Assembly (NCBI RefSeq): GCF_050313795.1
Contig: NZ_JBNPMC010000006.1
Coordinates: 1 to 64,000 of the forward strand
Direction: 5' to 3'
Length of the DNA: 64,000 nt
Source: CAMBRQ01 sp945870325
GTDB lineage: Bacteria; Bacillota; Clostridia; Lachnospirales; Lachnospiraceae
The position numbers and the translations under genes are program-made. This document shows positions 51,946-60,933 of the stretch, piece by piece. Under the pieces are notes generated by a model, which worked only from the letters and a program-made list of their open reading frames with translations, was not told where the DNA came from and ran no database searches. Every line of letters begins with the position of its first letter. The stretch's first letter is position 1.

Positions 51946-52167
51946 ACACTTAAATGAAAAACTAAATTTTACTCATGCAAAACGGGCATCTGAAAATAGT
52001 GTGCGAGACTAAATTACACATGTCTTATGTGTAAGGCTAAATTCTGGTGCAGTGAAATCTGCCTGTACTTAAACTATTTTATTTCAAGAGGTTTGGACTA
52101 AGCATAACATCGTCAGGGGCAATTACCTTTAACCCTAATGTTTTATGCAGCTTATTGTCCAGGAGCA

Positions 52168-52206
52168 AAAATAGTGGCGAACGCTACTATTTTGTGCTAT
52201 ACTATA
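52168..52206 (+). promoter_or_regulatory. MarR operator and promoter
   Basis: AAAATAGTGGCG-AA-CGCTACTATTTT, an inverted repeat with one mismatch (52168-52193), followed by a TATAAT-type -10 near 52201. It precedes the marR-type gene and fits autorepression. Confidence 0.6.
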
Positions 52207-52232
52207 ATGCGGAAAATGGAGGTGAAAATTAC

Positions 52233-52685
52233 ATGAATAATATTTTTCCAAATATCGGACGCTGCATCTCTATTCTGGACCGTCTGATGAAGATGTATTA
52301 TGATCACGGATTGGCGGATTTTGAAATCGGCTGGGGACAGCAATTTTATGTGGAATATATCTACGACCACCCGGGGACATCTGCGCAGGAAATGGTAGAG
52401 TATATACGGGTTGATAAGGCAACATTGACTAAGATTATTAAAAAACTGGTAGAAATCGGATATGTGGAAACAGCCAGTGATGAAAAGGACAGGCGCATCA
52501 GGCATTTGTATCTTACGGAGAAAGGTATTCCGGCAGTAAATCGTATCAAAGAAATACACAGTGATTTCTACAATACATTGTGTTCCGGTATTTCATCAAA
52601 GGATATACAGTTGACGGAACGCACGATGGAACAGATGATGGAAAACATCAATCAAAAGGTATGGCACAGAATGGAGGAATCGTAA
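52233..52685 (+). CDS. MarR-family transcriptional regulator
   Basis: 150 residues from ATG 52233 (GGAGGTGA upstream). Winged helix with YIYDHPGTSAQEMVEYIRV, DKATLTKIIKKLVEIGYV and the wing SDEKDRRIRHLYLTEKG. It heads an operon with a dehydrogenase and an MFS exporter, the usual setting for a regulator that releases DNA when the exported or detoxified compound binds. Confidence 0.9.
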   Translation: MNNIFPNIGRCISILDRLMKMYYDHGLADFEIGWGQQFYVEYIYDHPGTSAQEMVEYIRVDKATLTKIIKKLVEIGYVETASDEKDRRIRHLYLTEKGIPAVNRIKEIHSDFYNTLCSGISSKDIQLTERTMEQMMENINQKVWHRMEES

Positions 52686-52722
52686 TATTGGGAGTAAAGA
52701 ATAAAAATCAGGAGGTATGCAG

Positions 52723-53733
52723 ATGAAAGTGACAATTTATTTAGGACAGGAAAATGTAGAAGTTCGGGAATTACCAGATCCCGTTTGCGGCGATAATGAT
52801 GTGATTATTCAAAACATTTATTCCAGTATCTGTGGAACTGATGTGGCAGTTTATGTGAAAGGTCCGAACACAGGTCATCGAATCAAGGTGGGAGGTGAGT
52901 TTGGACATGAAACCGTTTCCCGTGTCGTGGAAGTAGGTAAGAATGTAACCGGATTTAAGGTGGGAGAGCGTGTTTATCCATACCCCCGCAATGCGAAAAA
53001 TGATACGAAACGTGCAGGTACGATTGGCGGATTTTCAGAGTATATTCTTGTGCCGGAAGCCAGGCGTGACCATTCTCTTTATGCCGTCCCGGAGGAAATA
53101 TCAGATCGGCTGGCATGTTTGATTGAACCTTTTACAGTAGGATGCCGCGCTGCCCGCCGTGGACAGCCGCAAAAGGGAGAGAGTGCCGTAGTGTTTGGCT
53201 GCGGAACGATTGGCATTGCTGCCGCTGTTGCTTTGAAATATTTCGGAATGGATAAGGTTATGCTTTGTGATGTATCGGATTTCCGCTTGGGGATTGCAGA
53301 GGAGTTGGGATTTGCTGTTTGCAACACGGGAAAAGAGGATTTTGTGGAAAGGGCAGCGGAATACTTTGGAACTGCCCCTTCTCTGACCGGCATGGTACCA
53401 AATATTGATTGCTGGATTGATGCTGCAGGTGCGGAAAACATTCTGGATTCTTTCATGCAGCATGGAAAGATCATTAGTCGTTTCGTAGCAGTGGCTGTGA
53501 ACAATAAACCACGCCAGCTTGATCTTCTGCATATGACTTATGCACAAAAAAGCATTATTGGATCTGGCGGTTATTTCCCAGAAGATGTGCGGGATGTTAT
53601 GGCAATCATGGCAAGTGGAAAATGGAATCTGGAATCTATTATTACACAGGAATTTCCGTTGGAGCAGATCTCCGAGGCGATTCAGACTGCGGCAGATCCG
53701 GATAGGGCTTTTAACGTGACGATTAAGTTTTAG
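52723..53733 (+). CDS. medium-chain zinc-type dehydrogenase lacking the structural-zinc loop
   Basis: 336 residues from ATG 52723 (GGAGG seven bases before). Catalytic zinc residues in SICGTDVAVY, GEFGHE and the later glutamate in LIEPFTVG; Rossmann FGCGTIGIAAA. The usual four-cysteine structural lobe is replaced by YPYPRNAKNDTKRAG. Substrate unknown; the operon with marR and an exporter suggests handling of a toxic alcohol or aldehyde. It ends just before the exporter gene. Confidence 0.83.
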   Translation: MKVTIYLGQENVEVRELPDPVCGDNDVIIQNIYSSICGTDVAVYVKGPNTGHRIKVGGEFGHETVSRVVEVGKNVTGFKVGERVYPYPRNAKNDTKRAGTIGGFSEYILVPEARRDHSLYAVPEEISDRLACLIEPFTVGCRAARRGQPQKGESAVVFGCGTIGIAAAVALKYFGMDKVMLCDVSDFRLGIAEELGFAVCNTGKEDFVERAAEYFGTAPSLTGMVPNIDCWIDAAGAENILDSFMQHGKIISRFVAVAVNNKPRQLDLLHMTYAQKSIIGSGGYFPEDVRDVMAIMASGKWNLESIITQEFPLEQISEAIQTAADPDRAFNVTIKF

Positions 53734-53770
53734 ATTGCCAAAAAGTATGATACAGATTGGAGGAATAAAC

Positions 53771-55141
53771 TTGGAAAACAATACAATCTCGCCAAAGCAG
53801 CGAACGGGTATTTTTCTTACTTTGATTGTTGGAACTTTTGTTACAGCGATGTCTACTACGGTTACGGCAAATATGATTCCGAACTTTACGGAATATTTTG
53901 GGGTGTCTGCCAATCTCGCTCAATGGCTGACAAGCGGTGCAACATTAATATCAGGAATTATTATTCCTGTTACGGCATTTCTGCTTAAGAAGGTGCCGAA
54001 CAAGATTTATTTTTTTGCGACAATGTTAGCATATACGTTGGGTTCTCTATTTGCATTTTTGGCGCAGGCTTTCCCGGTATTGCTTGTCAGTCGTTTGGTT
54101 CAGGCAGTTGGATGCGGCATGATGATTCCTTTCGGGCAGATTATGCTTTTGAATCTCTATCCAGCTGAGAAGCACGGAAGGGTTATGGCGGCATTTTCCA
54201 TGGCGTCTATGGTATCTACTGTGGTAGGTCCGACTTATGCGGGGCTGATGCTGGAAGCAGTCGGGTGGCGCGGTGTGTTTGCGTCCTTGTTTGTGTTTGG
54301 ACTTGTGCTCATTGTTGTTGGAAGTATCTTTATGAAAAATATCATCCCGCGGACAGATGCCGAATTAAATGTAGGTTATGTTCTTCTTTCGGCTGTCGGC
54401 TTTACCACTCTGCTAATTGGTGTCAGCAACATGGGAAGCGGTTCAGTTCTGAAACTAACAAGTGGCGGACTGATGTTGATAGGTGTTATTTCCCTTGCTA
54501 TATTTTCGAGGCTTCAGCTTACCTCAAAAAAGCCGATGTTGAATCTGCGAGTATTTAAAAAAGCTTCTTTTCTGATTGCAGTTGTAATCAGCATTTGTCT
54601 GTATTTGATTGCCATGGGAACGGGAGTGATTCTGCCGATTTTTACAAAATCTATCTGTGGCTTCTCTGATTCGGCTTATGGATATGCAACGCTTGTTGGA
54701 TCAATTCTGGCCGTATTTACGACGCTGTATGCAGGCAGAATCTATGATAAAATGGGGATTAAGCCTATGTTTTTCGCTGGTATTATTCTATTTGCAGTAT
54801 ACTCTGTCATGGGAATCTGCTTCTCGGAAAATACAGGAATTATATACATTGCAGTAACCTTTGCACTTCAGACGATTGCGATGTCTGTGTTGAATTCCCC
54901 TGCTACGACTATGGCGCTTAGCAAACTTACCGGAAATATCCGTATAGACGGAAGCGCGGTTTTCAACACGATACGTCAGATTTCCAGTTCATTGGCATCT
55001 ACGCTTTCGGTATTGATTTATACATTGGCAGGAAGTGATATCAATGCGATTCATATTGTATATGTATATTATGGAATCGTAACGGTTGCTATTATTGTAT
55101 CTGTCTTGTTGTATCTGAAGGCGGTATCGAAGTTGGAATAG
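53771..55141 (+). CDS. MFS exporter, DHA2-like (EmrB/QacA type)
   Basis: 456 residues from a TTG at 53771, chosen because GGAGG (53759-53763) lies seven bases before it. Features: LTLIVGTFVTAMSTTVTANM, WLTSGATLISGIIIPVTAFL, RLVQAVGCGMMIPFGQIMLL and ~14 helices. Drug:H+ antiporter expected. Part of the marR operon. A terminator follows 18 bases after the stop. Confidence 0.87.
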   Translation: MENNTISPKQRTGIFLTLIVGTFVTAMSTTVTANMIPNFTEYFGVSANLAQWLTSGATLISGIIIPVTAFLLKKVPNKIYFFATMLAYTLGSLFAFLAQAFPVLLVSRLVQAVGCGMMIPFGQIMLLNLYPAEKHGRVMAAFSMASMVSTVVGPTYAGLMLEAVGWRGVFASLFVFGLVLIVVGSIFMKNIIPRTDAELNVGYVLLSAVGFTTLLIGVSNMGSGSVLKLTSGGLMLIGVISLAIFSRLQLTSKKPMLNLRVFKKASFLIAVVISICLYLIAMGTGVILPIFTKSICGFSDSAYGYATLVGSILAVFTTLYAGRIYDKMGIKPMFFAGIILFAVYSVMGICFSENTGIIYIAVTFALQTIAMSVLNSPATTMALSKLTGNIRIDGSAVFNTIRQISSSLASTLSVLIYTLAGSDINAIHIVYVYYGIVTVAIIVSVLLYLKAVSKLE

Positions 55142-55159
55142 TTGTATTAGCCTACGGCT

Positions 55160-55193
55160 AAGTGCATTTGTCTCACGGCAGGTGCGCTTTTTG
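55160..55193 (+). terminator. terminator of the marR operon
   Basis: AAGTGCATTTG (55160-55170) and CAGGTGCGCTT (55179-55189), 11 pairs including G-U, then TTTT. Confidence 0.65.
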
Positions 55194-55218
55194 TTGCCAT
55201 AGCATCCGGAGGGAACTG
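55192..55218 (+). repeat. 27-bp dispersed repeat, copy 2
   Basis: TGTTGCCATAGCATCCGGAG then GGAACTG, matching 41838-41864. The 400-bp gap to the cupin gene otherwise holds only A+T-rich sequence and a CTCCC-GTGT-GGGAG stem near 55395. Confidence 0.4.
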
Positions 55219-55542
55219 TCAGTGGCATCGAGAATATGCAAATTAATAAAACTCAAACAAAAGTCAAACATTGTGTAAATAATCATGCGATATTCTTCAA
55301 GAACTTATGTTGAGCCTTCACTTTTCGACAGATTAAATCGATACGTAGTTGTGTACAAAGCAAGTGTTTTTCCTAATATTCAATTGTCAAACTCCCGTGT
55401 GGGAGAGTCTTCATTTTCTATGCGTAAAAGGCATGAAGAACCATTCAACCTAAGTATTAGACATATATGATATATTAGGAATATAATATCAACAGAAAGA
55501 AAAAAATCCATTATACACTATATTTTCAGGAGGTATCAGATT

Positions 55543-55971
55543 ATGAGTATAGAACAGATAAAACAGGATTTGGGCGGTGGCGCCGTATTTGACATGGGCG
55601 AGGTTAATCCATATGGACAGTTCTTCGTAGGAGAAAGTTATCTGAAGATGCTGACGACAGAAGGAGTTGGTGTAGGAAACGTAACGTTCGAACCAGGCTG
55701 CCGTAACAACTGGCACGTCCATCATGCTAAATCAGGCGGCGGACAGATCCTTCTGGTAACCGGTGGAAGAGGCTGGTATCAGGAATGGGGCAAACCGGCG
55801 CAGGAATTGCACGCAGGTGATGTCGTAAATATCCCATCAGGTGTGAAACATTGGCACGGCGCAGCAGGAGACAGTTGGTTCCAGCATCTTGCAATTGAGG
55901 TTCCGGGGGAAGAGACGAAAACGGAATGGTGCGAATCTGTGTCTGATGAGGACTATGGGAAATTGTTGTAA
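55543..55971 (+). CDS. small cupin-domain protein (intact copy 2)
   Basis: 142 residues, single cupin barrel: motif 1 NNWHVHHAKSGGGQILLVTG, motif 2 GDVVNIPSGVKHWHGA. The histidines H-x-H and the late His are metal ligands. It resembles the small cupins linked to carboxymuconolactone decarboxylase-type proteins; reaction unknown. TCAGGAGGT precedes the ATG. It is the parent form of the degraded copy at 51632, with the same flanks. Confidence 0.85.
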   Translation: MSIEQIKQDLGGGAVFDMGEVNPYGQFFVGESYLKMLTTEGVGVGNVTFEPGCRNNWHVHHAKSGGGQILLVTGGRGWYQEWGKPAQELHAGDVVNIPSGVKHWHGAAGDSWFQHLAIEVPGEETKTEWCESVSDEDYGKLL

Positions 55972-56028
55972 ACTATTGGCATATTATGAAAAAAATGAAG
56001 AATTAAGATCGAACGTCTAATGAACAGA

Positions 56029-56060
56029 AGCAGGTGAACCGTATGTTTACCTGCTTTTCT
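56029..56060 (+). terminator. terminator, copy 2 (cupin repeat)
   Basis: AGCAGGTGAAC-CGTAT-GTTTACCTGCT then TTTTC, after the intact cupin gene. Confidence 0.8.
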
Positions 56061-56163
56061 GCATATACGAAAGTAGTATAAAAACCCCCCCTTGAAAAAG
56101 AACGTATGTTCTGATAAAATATTTATATAGAAAGTTATAAGTTTGAATAGAAGGTGAGACCAA

Positions 56164-57429
56164 GTGGAGAATCGTACCTATATATGTATAGATTTAAAGT
56201 CATTCTACGCATCTGTAGAATGTGTGGAACGCAGAATGAATCCTATGACAACGAATCTTGTAGTTGCAGATCCGGAGCGTACAGAGAAGACAATCTGCCT
56301 TGCGGTATCACCTGCCATGAAAGCAAAAGGAGTTCCAGGCAGATGCCGGGTATTCCAGATTCCGAAGAATATGGAATATATTATGGCGCCGCCGAGAATG
56401 CAGTTATATATTGATTATTCAGCGAATATCTATGCTATTTATTTAAAATACATTGCAAAAGAAGATATCCATGTTTATTCGATTGACGAGGTGTTCATGG
56501 ATGTGACGGATTATCTTGCCATGTATCAGATGACGGCAAAGGAATTAAGTATAAGAATTATGGAGGATGTCCTGCAATCGACTGGCATTACGGCAACCTG
56601 CGGAATCGGGACGAATCTGTATCTTGCCAAGATAGCCCTGGATATCACTGCCAAGCATGTGGAGGATCATATTGGTATACTGGATGAAGAGACCTACAGG
56701 AAAAGTCTGTGGAATCACAAGCCTCTTACGGATTTTTGGAGAATAGGAGCAGGTATCGCCAGGCGGTTAGAGCAAGTAGGAATCCATACAATGGGTGAAA
56801 TCGCCCAGGCGGAGGAAGCACTTTTATATAAATTATTCGGAATTGATGCAGAACTTTTGATTGATCATGCCTGGGGAAGAGAGACTACGACGATGGCAGA
56901 TATTAAAGCATATAAGCCAAAGGAGAATTCTATCTCCAGTGGTCAGGTATTAGGGTGTGATTATTCATATGAGAAAGGAAGATTAGTTGTGAAAGAGATG
57001 GTGGATCTGCTTTGTCTGGAGTTGGTTGATAAGGGGCTGGTTACGGATTCCATTACACTTTATGTTGGGTATTCCAATCGGATTGATAAGAAGCCGGTGC
57101 ATGGAACGGCGACAATGTCGGTTACAACAAGTTCGGCGAAGAGGATTATCTCGTATGCAATGGAATTATATGAACGAATTGTAGACAGGTATGCGCCAAT
57201 CCACCGGGTGAATCTGTCATTTAATCATGTAATGGATGAGAGGTATCAACAGTATGATCTGTTTACAGATCCGGCAGAGATGGAGCGGGAGCACCGGATG
57301 CAGAAAGCCATGCTGGATATCAAAGAGAAGTTTGGGAAAAATGCAATCCTTAAGGGAATGAATCTGCAGGAGGGCGCAACAACGGTGGAGAGAAATCGTC
57401 AGATTGGAGGACATAAAAGTGGTGTATAA
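56164..57429 (+). CDS. Y-family DNA polymerase (UmuC/UvrX-like)
   Basis: 421 residues from GTG 56164 (AAGGTGAG upstream). Palm motifs CIDLKSFYASVECVER and YSIDEVFMDVT hold the catalytic acids; ATCGIGTNLYLAKIALD is the helix-hairpin region. QQYDLF near residue 360 fits a beta-clamp binding peptide. It copies damaged DNA with low fidelity. The companion small YolD-like gene overlaps its end, as with uvrX/yolD pairs. No LexA box could be fixed by eye. Confidence 0.9.
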   Translation: MENRTYICIDLKSFYASVECVERRMNPMTTNLVVADPERTEKTICLAVSPAMKAKGVPGRCRVFQIPKNMEYIMAPPRMQLYIDYSANIYAIYLKYIAKEDIHVYSIDEVFMDVTDYLAMYQMTAKELSIRIMEDVLQSTGITATCGIGTNLYLAKIALDITAKHVEDHIGILDEETYRKSLWNHKPLTDFWRIGAGIARRLEQVGIHTMGEIAQAEEALLYKLFGIDAELLIDHAWGRETTTMADIKAYKPKENSISSGQVLGCDYSYEKGRLVVKEMVDLLCLELVDKGLVTDSITLYVGYSNRIDKKPVHGTATMSVTTSSAKRIISYAMELYERIVDRYAPIHRVNLSFNHVMDERYQQYDLFTDPAEMEREHRMQKAMLDIKEKFGKNAILKGMNLQEGATTVERNRQIGGHKSGV

Positions 57430-57736
57430 GATGAGCCGGGAAGATCGGGCGAAGCAATTCATGCCGTTTGCTGCATTAAAGGGATATCCGGATGCACTTC
57501 GCAAGAAAGAGAAGATCGTGGTGCCGAAAGTGGAGTTCTCAGAAGAGTATCAGGAAGAACTGGACAGAAAGTTACGTCAGGTGAAGAAAAATGATATCGT
57601 AACAGTGGTGTATTATTGTAAAGATGAATATCTGAAACTGACGGGGATGGTGTCAAGAATTGATGATACGGCAAGGATTCTGAAGATTGTGAATACAAAG
57701 ATATCATTTGAGGATCTTTATGATATTGTAAAATAA
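57419..57736 (+). CDS. YolD-like protein
   Basis: 105 residues from GTG 57419 (GGAGG eight bases before), overlapping the polymerase gene by 11 bases. SREDRAKQFMPFAALKGYPD and the VTVVYYCKDEYLKLTG beta region match YolD-like proteins, which are coded beside translesion polymerases in Firmicutes and are thought to assist or control them. Confidence 0.8.
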   Translation: MVYKMSREDRAKQFMPFAALKGYPDALRKKEKIVVPKVEFSEEYQEELDRKLRQVKKNDIVTVVYYCKDEYLKLTGMVSRIDDTARILKIVNTKISFEDLYDIVK

Positions 57737-57847
57737 TAGGCAGTTGGCTCTATAACGGAATAACTGCCTGTTGAACTGGTGTCGGGCTTGCTTCCTGCGG
57801 ACCTGCGAAGGTGTTGCATTAAAATGCGTGGAGAACATAGAATCTAT

Positions 57848-57876
57848 CTGCAATATGCTGGATATGTTATTATAAT
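57848..57876 (+). promoter_or_regulatory. candidate promoter of the GH43 gene
   Basis: CTGCAA (57848-57853), 17 bases, TATAAT (57871-57876), 26 bases before the start codon. An AGGCAGTT/AACTGCCT stem at 57738-57768 closes the preceding transcript. Confidence 0.5.
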
Positions 57877-57901
57877 GGTGTGAAAAGTGGAGGGAAAGAG
57901 T

Positions 57902-59539
57902 ATGATTCAGAATCCAATATTTAAAGGATTTAATCCGGATCCCTGTATTTGTAGAAAAGGGGAGGATTATTATGTGGCAGTTTCAACGTTTGAATGGTTT
58001 CCGGGAATTCCGGTCTATCACTCTAAGGATTTGAAAAGCTGGGAATTATATACCCATGTATTGACGGATGATGAAGAGGTAGATCTGAAGAAACTGCCAA
58101 GTGCAAAGGGAATCTGGGCGCCGTGCCTGACATACTGTGAGGCAGAAGACTTGTTCTATGTGGTATATGGAGTGATGAACTCTATGAACGCAAGATATTT
58201 CGATGTGGATAATTACCTGATTACGGCGAAAGATATCAGAGGTCCATGGAGTGATCCGGTATATCTGCATTCGTCTGGATTCGATGCATCGATATTTCAT
58301 GATGATAATGGGAAGAAGTATGTAGTTTCTCTGGAATGGGAGACGAGAGAAGGATATGAGAAGCCGGGTGCTATCTGCATGGCAGAGTATTCGCCGGAGA
58401 AGAAGGAGATTGTCGGCTATCCTAAGAGAATATGGAGAGGTGGCACGGATCGTGGCTGTATTGAGGCACCTCATCTGACAAAAAGAGGTGAGTATTATTA
58501 TATCATGTGTGCGGAAGGCGGCACCGGATATAATCATTGTGTGACGATGGGGCGTTCTAAGAATGTGTGGGGACCATATGAGAAAGATCCGAAGAATCCG
58601 ATCGTGACCAGTGTTCCGGGAGAATCCTATGAGCGTCAGGATCCAGATCATCTGAAACCGAAGTATTACAATCCCGAATCTGTTTTACAGAAATCCGGGC
58701 ATGGAAGTTATGTGGAACTTACCACGGGAGAAGTCTATCTGGTACATCTCTGCGCCAGACCATTTGTGCCGGAACTTCGGTGTACTCTTGGAAGGGAGAC
58801 ATCCATTCAGAAAATGATGTGGACAGAAGACGGATGGCTTCATATGGCGGATGGAAGTAACTTGGCAAAGATGGAAGTAGAGGAGAGTTCACTGCCGGAA
58901 GTGTCGATGCCACAGGTGTCGGATTATGATGATTTTGACGCAGAAGAGTTAGGAAACTTCTATTATGCGCCTCGCATTATGCCACAGCGTTTTGCAGATG
59001 TGAAGGCAAGACCGGGGTATGTAAGAATCCGGGGGCAGGAATCCAGGACTTCGCTGAACAAGGTGAGTATCCTTGCGCGGAAACTGACCAGCGTGTATGC
59101 AAGGATTACCACGAAGATGGAGTTCGTCCCGGAGGTTCACCAGCACAGTGCCGGATTGATCTTGTATTATGATAATATGAATTATATTAATCTGAGGAAA
59201 TATTACAGTGAGACACTGGGGCAGAGCGCGCTGTCCATCATTCATCTGGAAAATGGGGAGAAGACAGAATTCTTGAATACAAGGATTCCTGTGGCAGATA
59301 GACCGATCTATCTGCGGCTCTATATAGAAGGCAGGAAGTCTTGGTTCGAGTGGAGTTATGACAACGAGAATTATGAGAAGATCGGGCGTATGTTCGATAC
59401 TACGAAGTTCTCGGATGAGTATTGCAAATACGGGGAGTTCACGGGAACAATGGTGGGACTTACCTGCGCGGATCGGGTAAAGCATCAGCATTATGCAGAC
59501 TTTGATTTCTTTGAGTATATTGCAGATGAGGATGCTTAG
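57902..59539 (+). CDS. GH43-family beta-xylosidase/alpha-L-arabinofuranosidase (cytosolic)
   Basis: 545 residues from ATG 57902 (GGAGGGAAAG upstream). Five-bladed propeller with base Asp13 in GFNPDPCICRKGEDYYV, FDASIFHDDNGK (middle Asp) and acid Glu in CIEAPHLTKRG; the last ~200 residues form the beta-sandwich typical of long GH43 xylosidases (ARITTKMEFVPEVHQHSAGL). No signal peptide, so it acts on short oligosaccharides taken up into the cell. No transporter is left beside it; a MATE remnant follows. Exact sugar not decidable. Confidence 0.88.
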   Translation: MIQNPIFKGFNPDPCICRKGEDYYVAVSTFEWFPGIPVYHSKDLKSWELYTHVLTDDEEVDLKKLPSAKGIWAPCLTYCEAEDLFYVVYGVMNSMNARYFDVDNYLITAKDIRGPWSDPVYLHSSGFDASIFHDDNGKKYVVSLEWETREGYEKPGAICMAEYSPEKKEIVGYPKRIWRGGTDRGCIEAPHLTKRGEYYYIMCAEGGTGYNHCVTMGRSKNVWGPYEKDPKNPIVTSVPGESYERQDPDHLKPKYYNPESVLQKSGHGSYVELTTGEVYLVHLCARPFVPELRCTLGRETSIQKMMWTEDGWLHMADGSNLAKMEVEESSLPEVSMPQVSDYDDFDAEELGNFYYAPRIMPQRFADVKARPGYVRIRGQESRTSLNKVSILARKLTSVYARITTKMEFVPEVHQHSAGLILYYDNMNYINLRKYYSETLGQSALSIIHLENGEKTEFLNTRIPVADRPIYLRLYIEGRKSWFEWSYDNENYEKIGRMFDTTKFSDEYCKYGEFTGTMVGLTCADRVKHQHYADFDFFEYIADEDA

Positions 59540-59806
59540 GTGGCACTTATCAGATTGCGGCAAATGGAGTGGCGCAGAGTATCTGGTCTTTGGCTGCTTT
59601 GGCCGGAGTTGCTATGGGTCCAGTGTTCATCACGGTGATTGGGCAGTGTATGGGAAAGAAGGACCTAGGGGCGGCGGAGTATGATTGTTCTTCATATGGA
59701 GATCATCGGTATTGTTGTTGCGATGGTCTGTGACTGGATGATTCGTGCAGTAATCTTTATCTGGCTGCAGAAGTCCGGGAAATGGCAAAAGTTTCAAGTG
59801 ATTTAA
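59540..59806 (+). pseudogene. MATE exporter remnant with large internal deletion
   Basis: GTYQIAANGVAQSIWSLAAL and VAMGPVFITVIGQCMGKKDLG represent an inner MATE segment; after AAEY the frame changes and LHMEIIGIVVAMVCDWMIRA to KFQVI gives the last helix and stop at 59804-59806. More than 300 residues between are missing and no start is left. Confidence 0.65.
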
Positions 59807-59935
59807 GTCTGTTCCTGCTCAATGAAAAGATAGTCACTAAAATACTATAAGGCATCTTAATACAAGTGAAAAGCAAAGTCAGTAGTTACAAAATATAAAA
59901 GTTGCAATTCTATGAGAAATGGTTTATTATGAAAC

Positions 59936-59963
59936 TATAATAATACGAGTTATAATACGAGTT
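59936..59963 (+). promoter_or_regulatory. -10 box and direct-repeat operator of the HutC-type regulator
   Basis: TATAAT (59936-59941) runs into two direct copies of TAATACGAGTT (59940-59950 and 59952-59962). A similar ATAAGACGAGTTAATACAAG element follows the -10 of the kinase operon at 60893. Joint control by the regulator is likely. Confidence 0.55.
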
Positions 59964-59976
59964 TGGAGGAGTGGTT

Positions 59977-60705
59977 ATGTGTGCAATTGAGAAAACGAAC
60001 TCGACACCATTGTATTTGCAACTGAAGAATAAGATTAAAAAAGAAATTCGTTCGGGAATTCTGAAGCCTGGGGACAGGATTCCTTCAGAGACTCAGTTAC
60101 AGAAGGAGTATGGAATGAGTCGTGTAACAGTCCGTAATGCTATGGCAGAATTGGAAGTGGAGGGGTATATTATCAAAGTTCAGGGGAAGGGGAGTTTTGT
60201 TGCCCAGTCAGATATGTTAAGGCTTCCAATCGGCGTTACCAGTTTTACGGAGGATGCCAAGATGCAGGGAATTGATTTCCAGTCAAGTGTGTTGGAGGTG
60301 GGACTTAAGAATGAGGTTTCCGAGATGGATAAAGAATTCTTTGGTCTACAGGAAGGGGAGCCGGTTATGTGTGTAAAGCGGATTCGCTGTGCGAATGGAG
60401 TGCCGCTGGTCATAGAGGAGAATCATTTGTCGGCGAGTCTGCAAGGGTTGGAACAGGAAGATCTGACGAAGTCTCTGTATGATATACTGATTAATAAATA
60501 TCACATGATTCCTTCTAATAAGGGGAGAAGAAGTGTGAAGATTATCTTTGCTACGGAGGAGGTTGCTGATCGGCTGCAACTTTCGGTGGGAACACCGGTG
60601 ATTGAATCAGAGATGTGTGTTTATGATATGAATGGAGATCCAATTCATACAGTAAAGGACATTGTAAGAGGAGATAATGATAGATTTATGAAATGGTATG
60701 TATAA
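59977..60705 (+). CDS. HutC/UTRA-subfamily GntR regulator
   Basis: 242 residues from ATG 59977 (GGAGG seven bases before). Winged helix KIKKEIRSGILKPGDRIPSE, LQKEYGMSRVTVRNAMAELE; UTRA effector domain (CVKRIRCANGVPLVIEENHL, end DIVRGDNDRFMKWYV). UTRA regulators bind phosphorylated sugars or amino-sugar derivatives. Operator-like repeats before this gene and before the kinase operon suggest it represses both until a phospho-sugar appears. Confidence 0.9.
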   Translation: MCAIEKTNSTPLYLQLKNKIKKEIRSGILKPGDRIPSETQLQKEYGMSRVTVRNAMAELEVEGYIIKVQGKGSFVAQSDMLRLPIGVTSFTEDAKMQGIDFQSSVLEVGLKNEVSEMDKEFFGLQEGEPVMCVKRIRCANGVPLVIEENHLSASLQGLEQEDLTKSLYDILINKYHMIPSNKGRRSVKIIFATEEVADRLQLSVGTPVIESEMCVYDMNGDPIHTVKDIVRGDNDRFMKWYV

Positions 60706-60758
60706 AGAATGTAATAGAACAAAGTGAAAAAGAAAAATAGATACGGGTTAATACGACT

Positions 60759-60800
60759 GCAAAAAGAGATGCTTTCTATGGAGGCGTCTCTTTTTTGCAC
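60759..60800 (+). terminator. terminator of the HutC-type regulator gene
   Basis: GCAAAAAGAGATGC (60759-60772) and GCGTCTCTTTTTTGC (60784-60798), the T-run being part of the right arm. Confidence 0.75.
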
Positions 60801-60861
60801 AAAAAAGTAAATGAAAAATTGTAAAAAAATAACTAAAAATATTTTTTGAAATCAAAATATA

Positions 60862-60917
60862 TTGACAATAATGCACTCTGTGGATATAATCGTTATAAGA
60901 CGAGTTAATACAAGATG
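60862..60917 (+). promoter_or_regulatory. strong promoter and operator of the kinase/ABC operon
   Basis: TTGACA (60862-60867), exact 17-base spacer, TATAAT (60885-60890), then TTATAAGACGAGTTAATACA around the start site, similar to the repeats before the regulator gene. This is a classical repressor position. Confidence 0.7.
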
Positions 60918-60933
60918 AGGTGAGATTATTAAA

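Larger units (their letters stand above)
51541..51950 (+). repeat. direct repeat, degraded copy of the cupin region
   Basis: The sequence from TTTTCTATGC to the terminator AGCAGGTGAAC...ACCTGCT matches 55415-56070 closely except for two deletions of 101 and 141 bases in this copy. The 3.5 kb between the copies carries marR, a dehydrogenase and an MFS exporter. Confidence 0.85.
55415..56070 (+). repeat. direct repeat, intact copy of the cupin region
   Basis: Partner of 51541-51950; about 650 bases here against 410 there. The identical flanking promoter and terminator regions show that the duplication covered the whole transcription unit. Confidence 0.85.
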
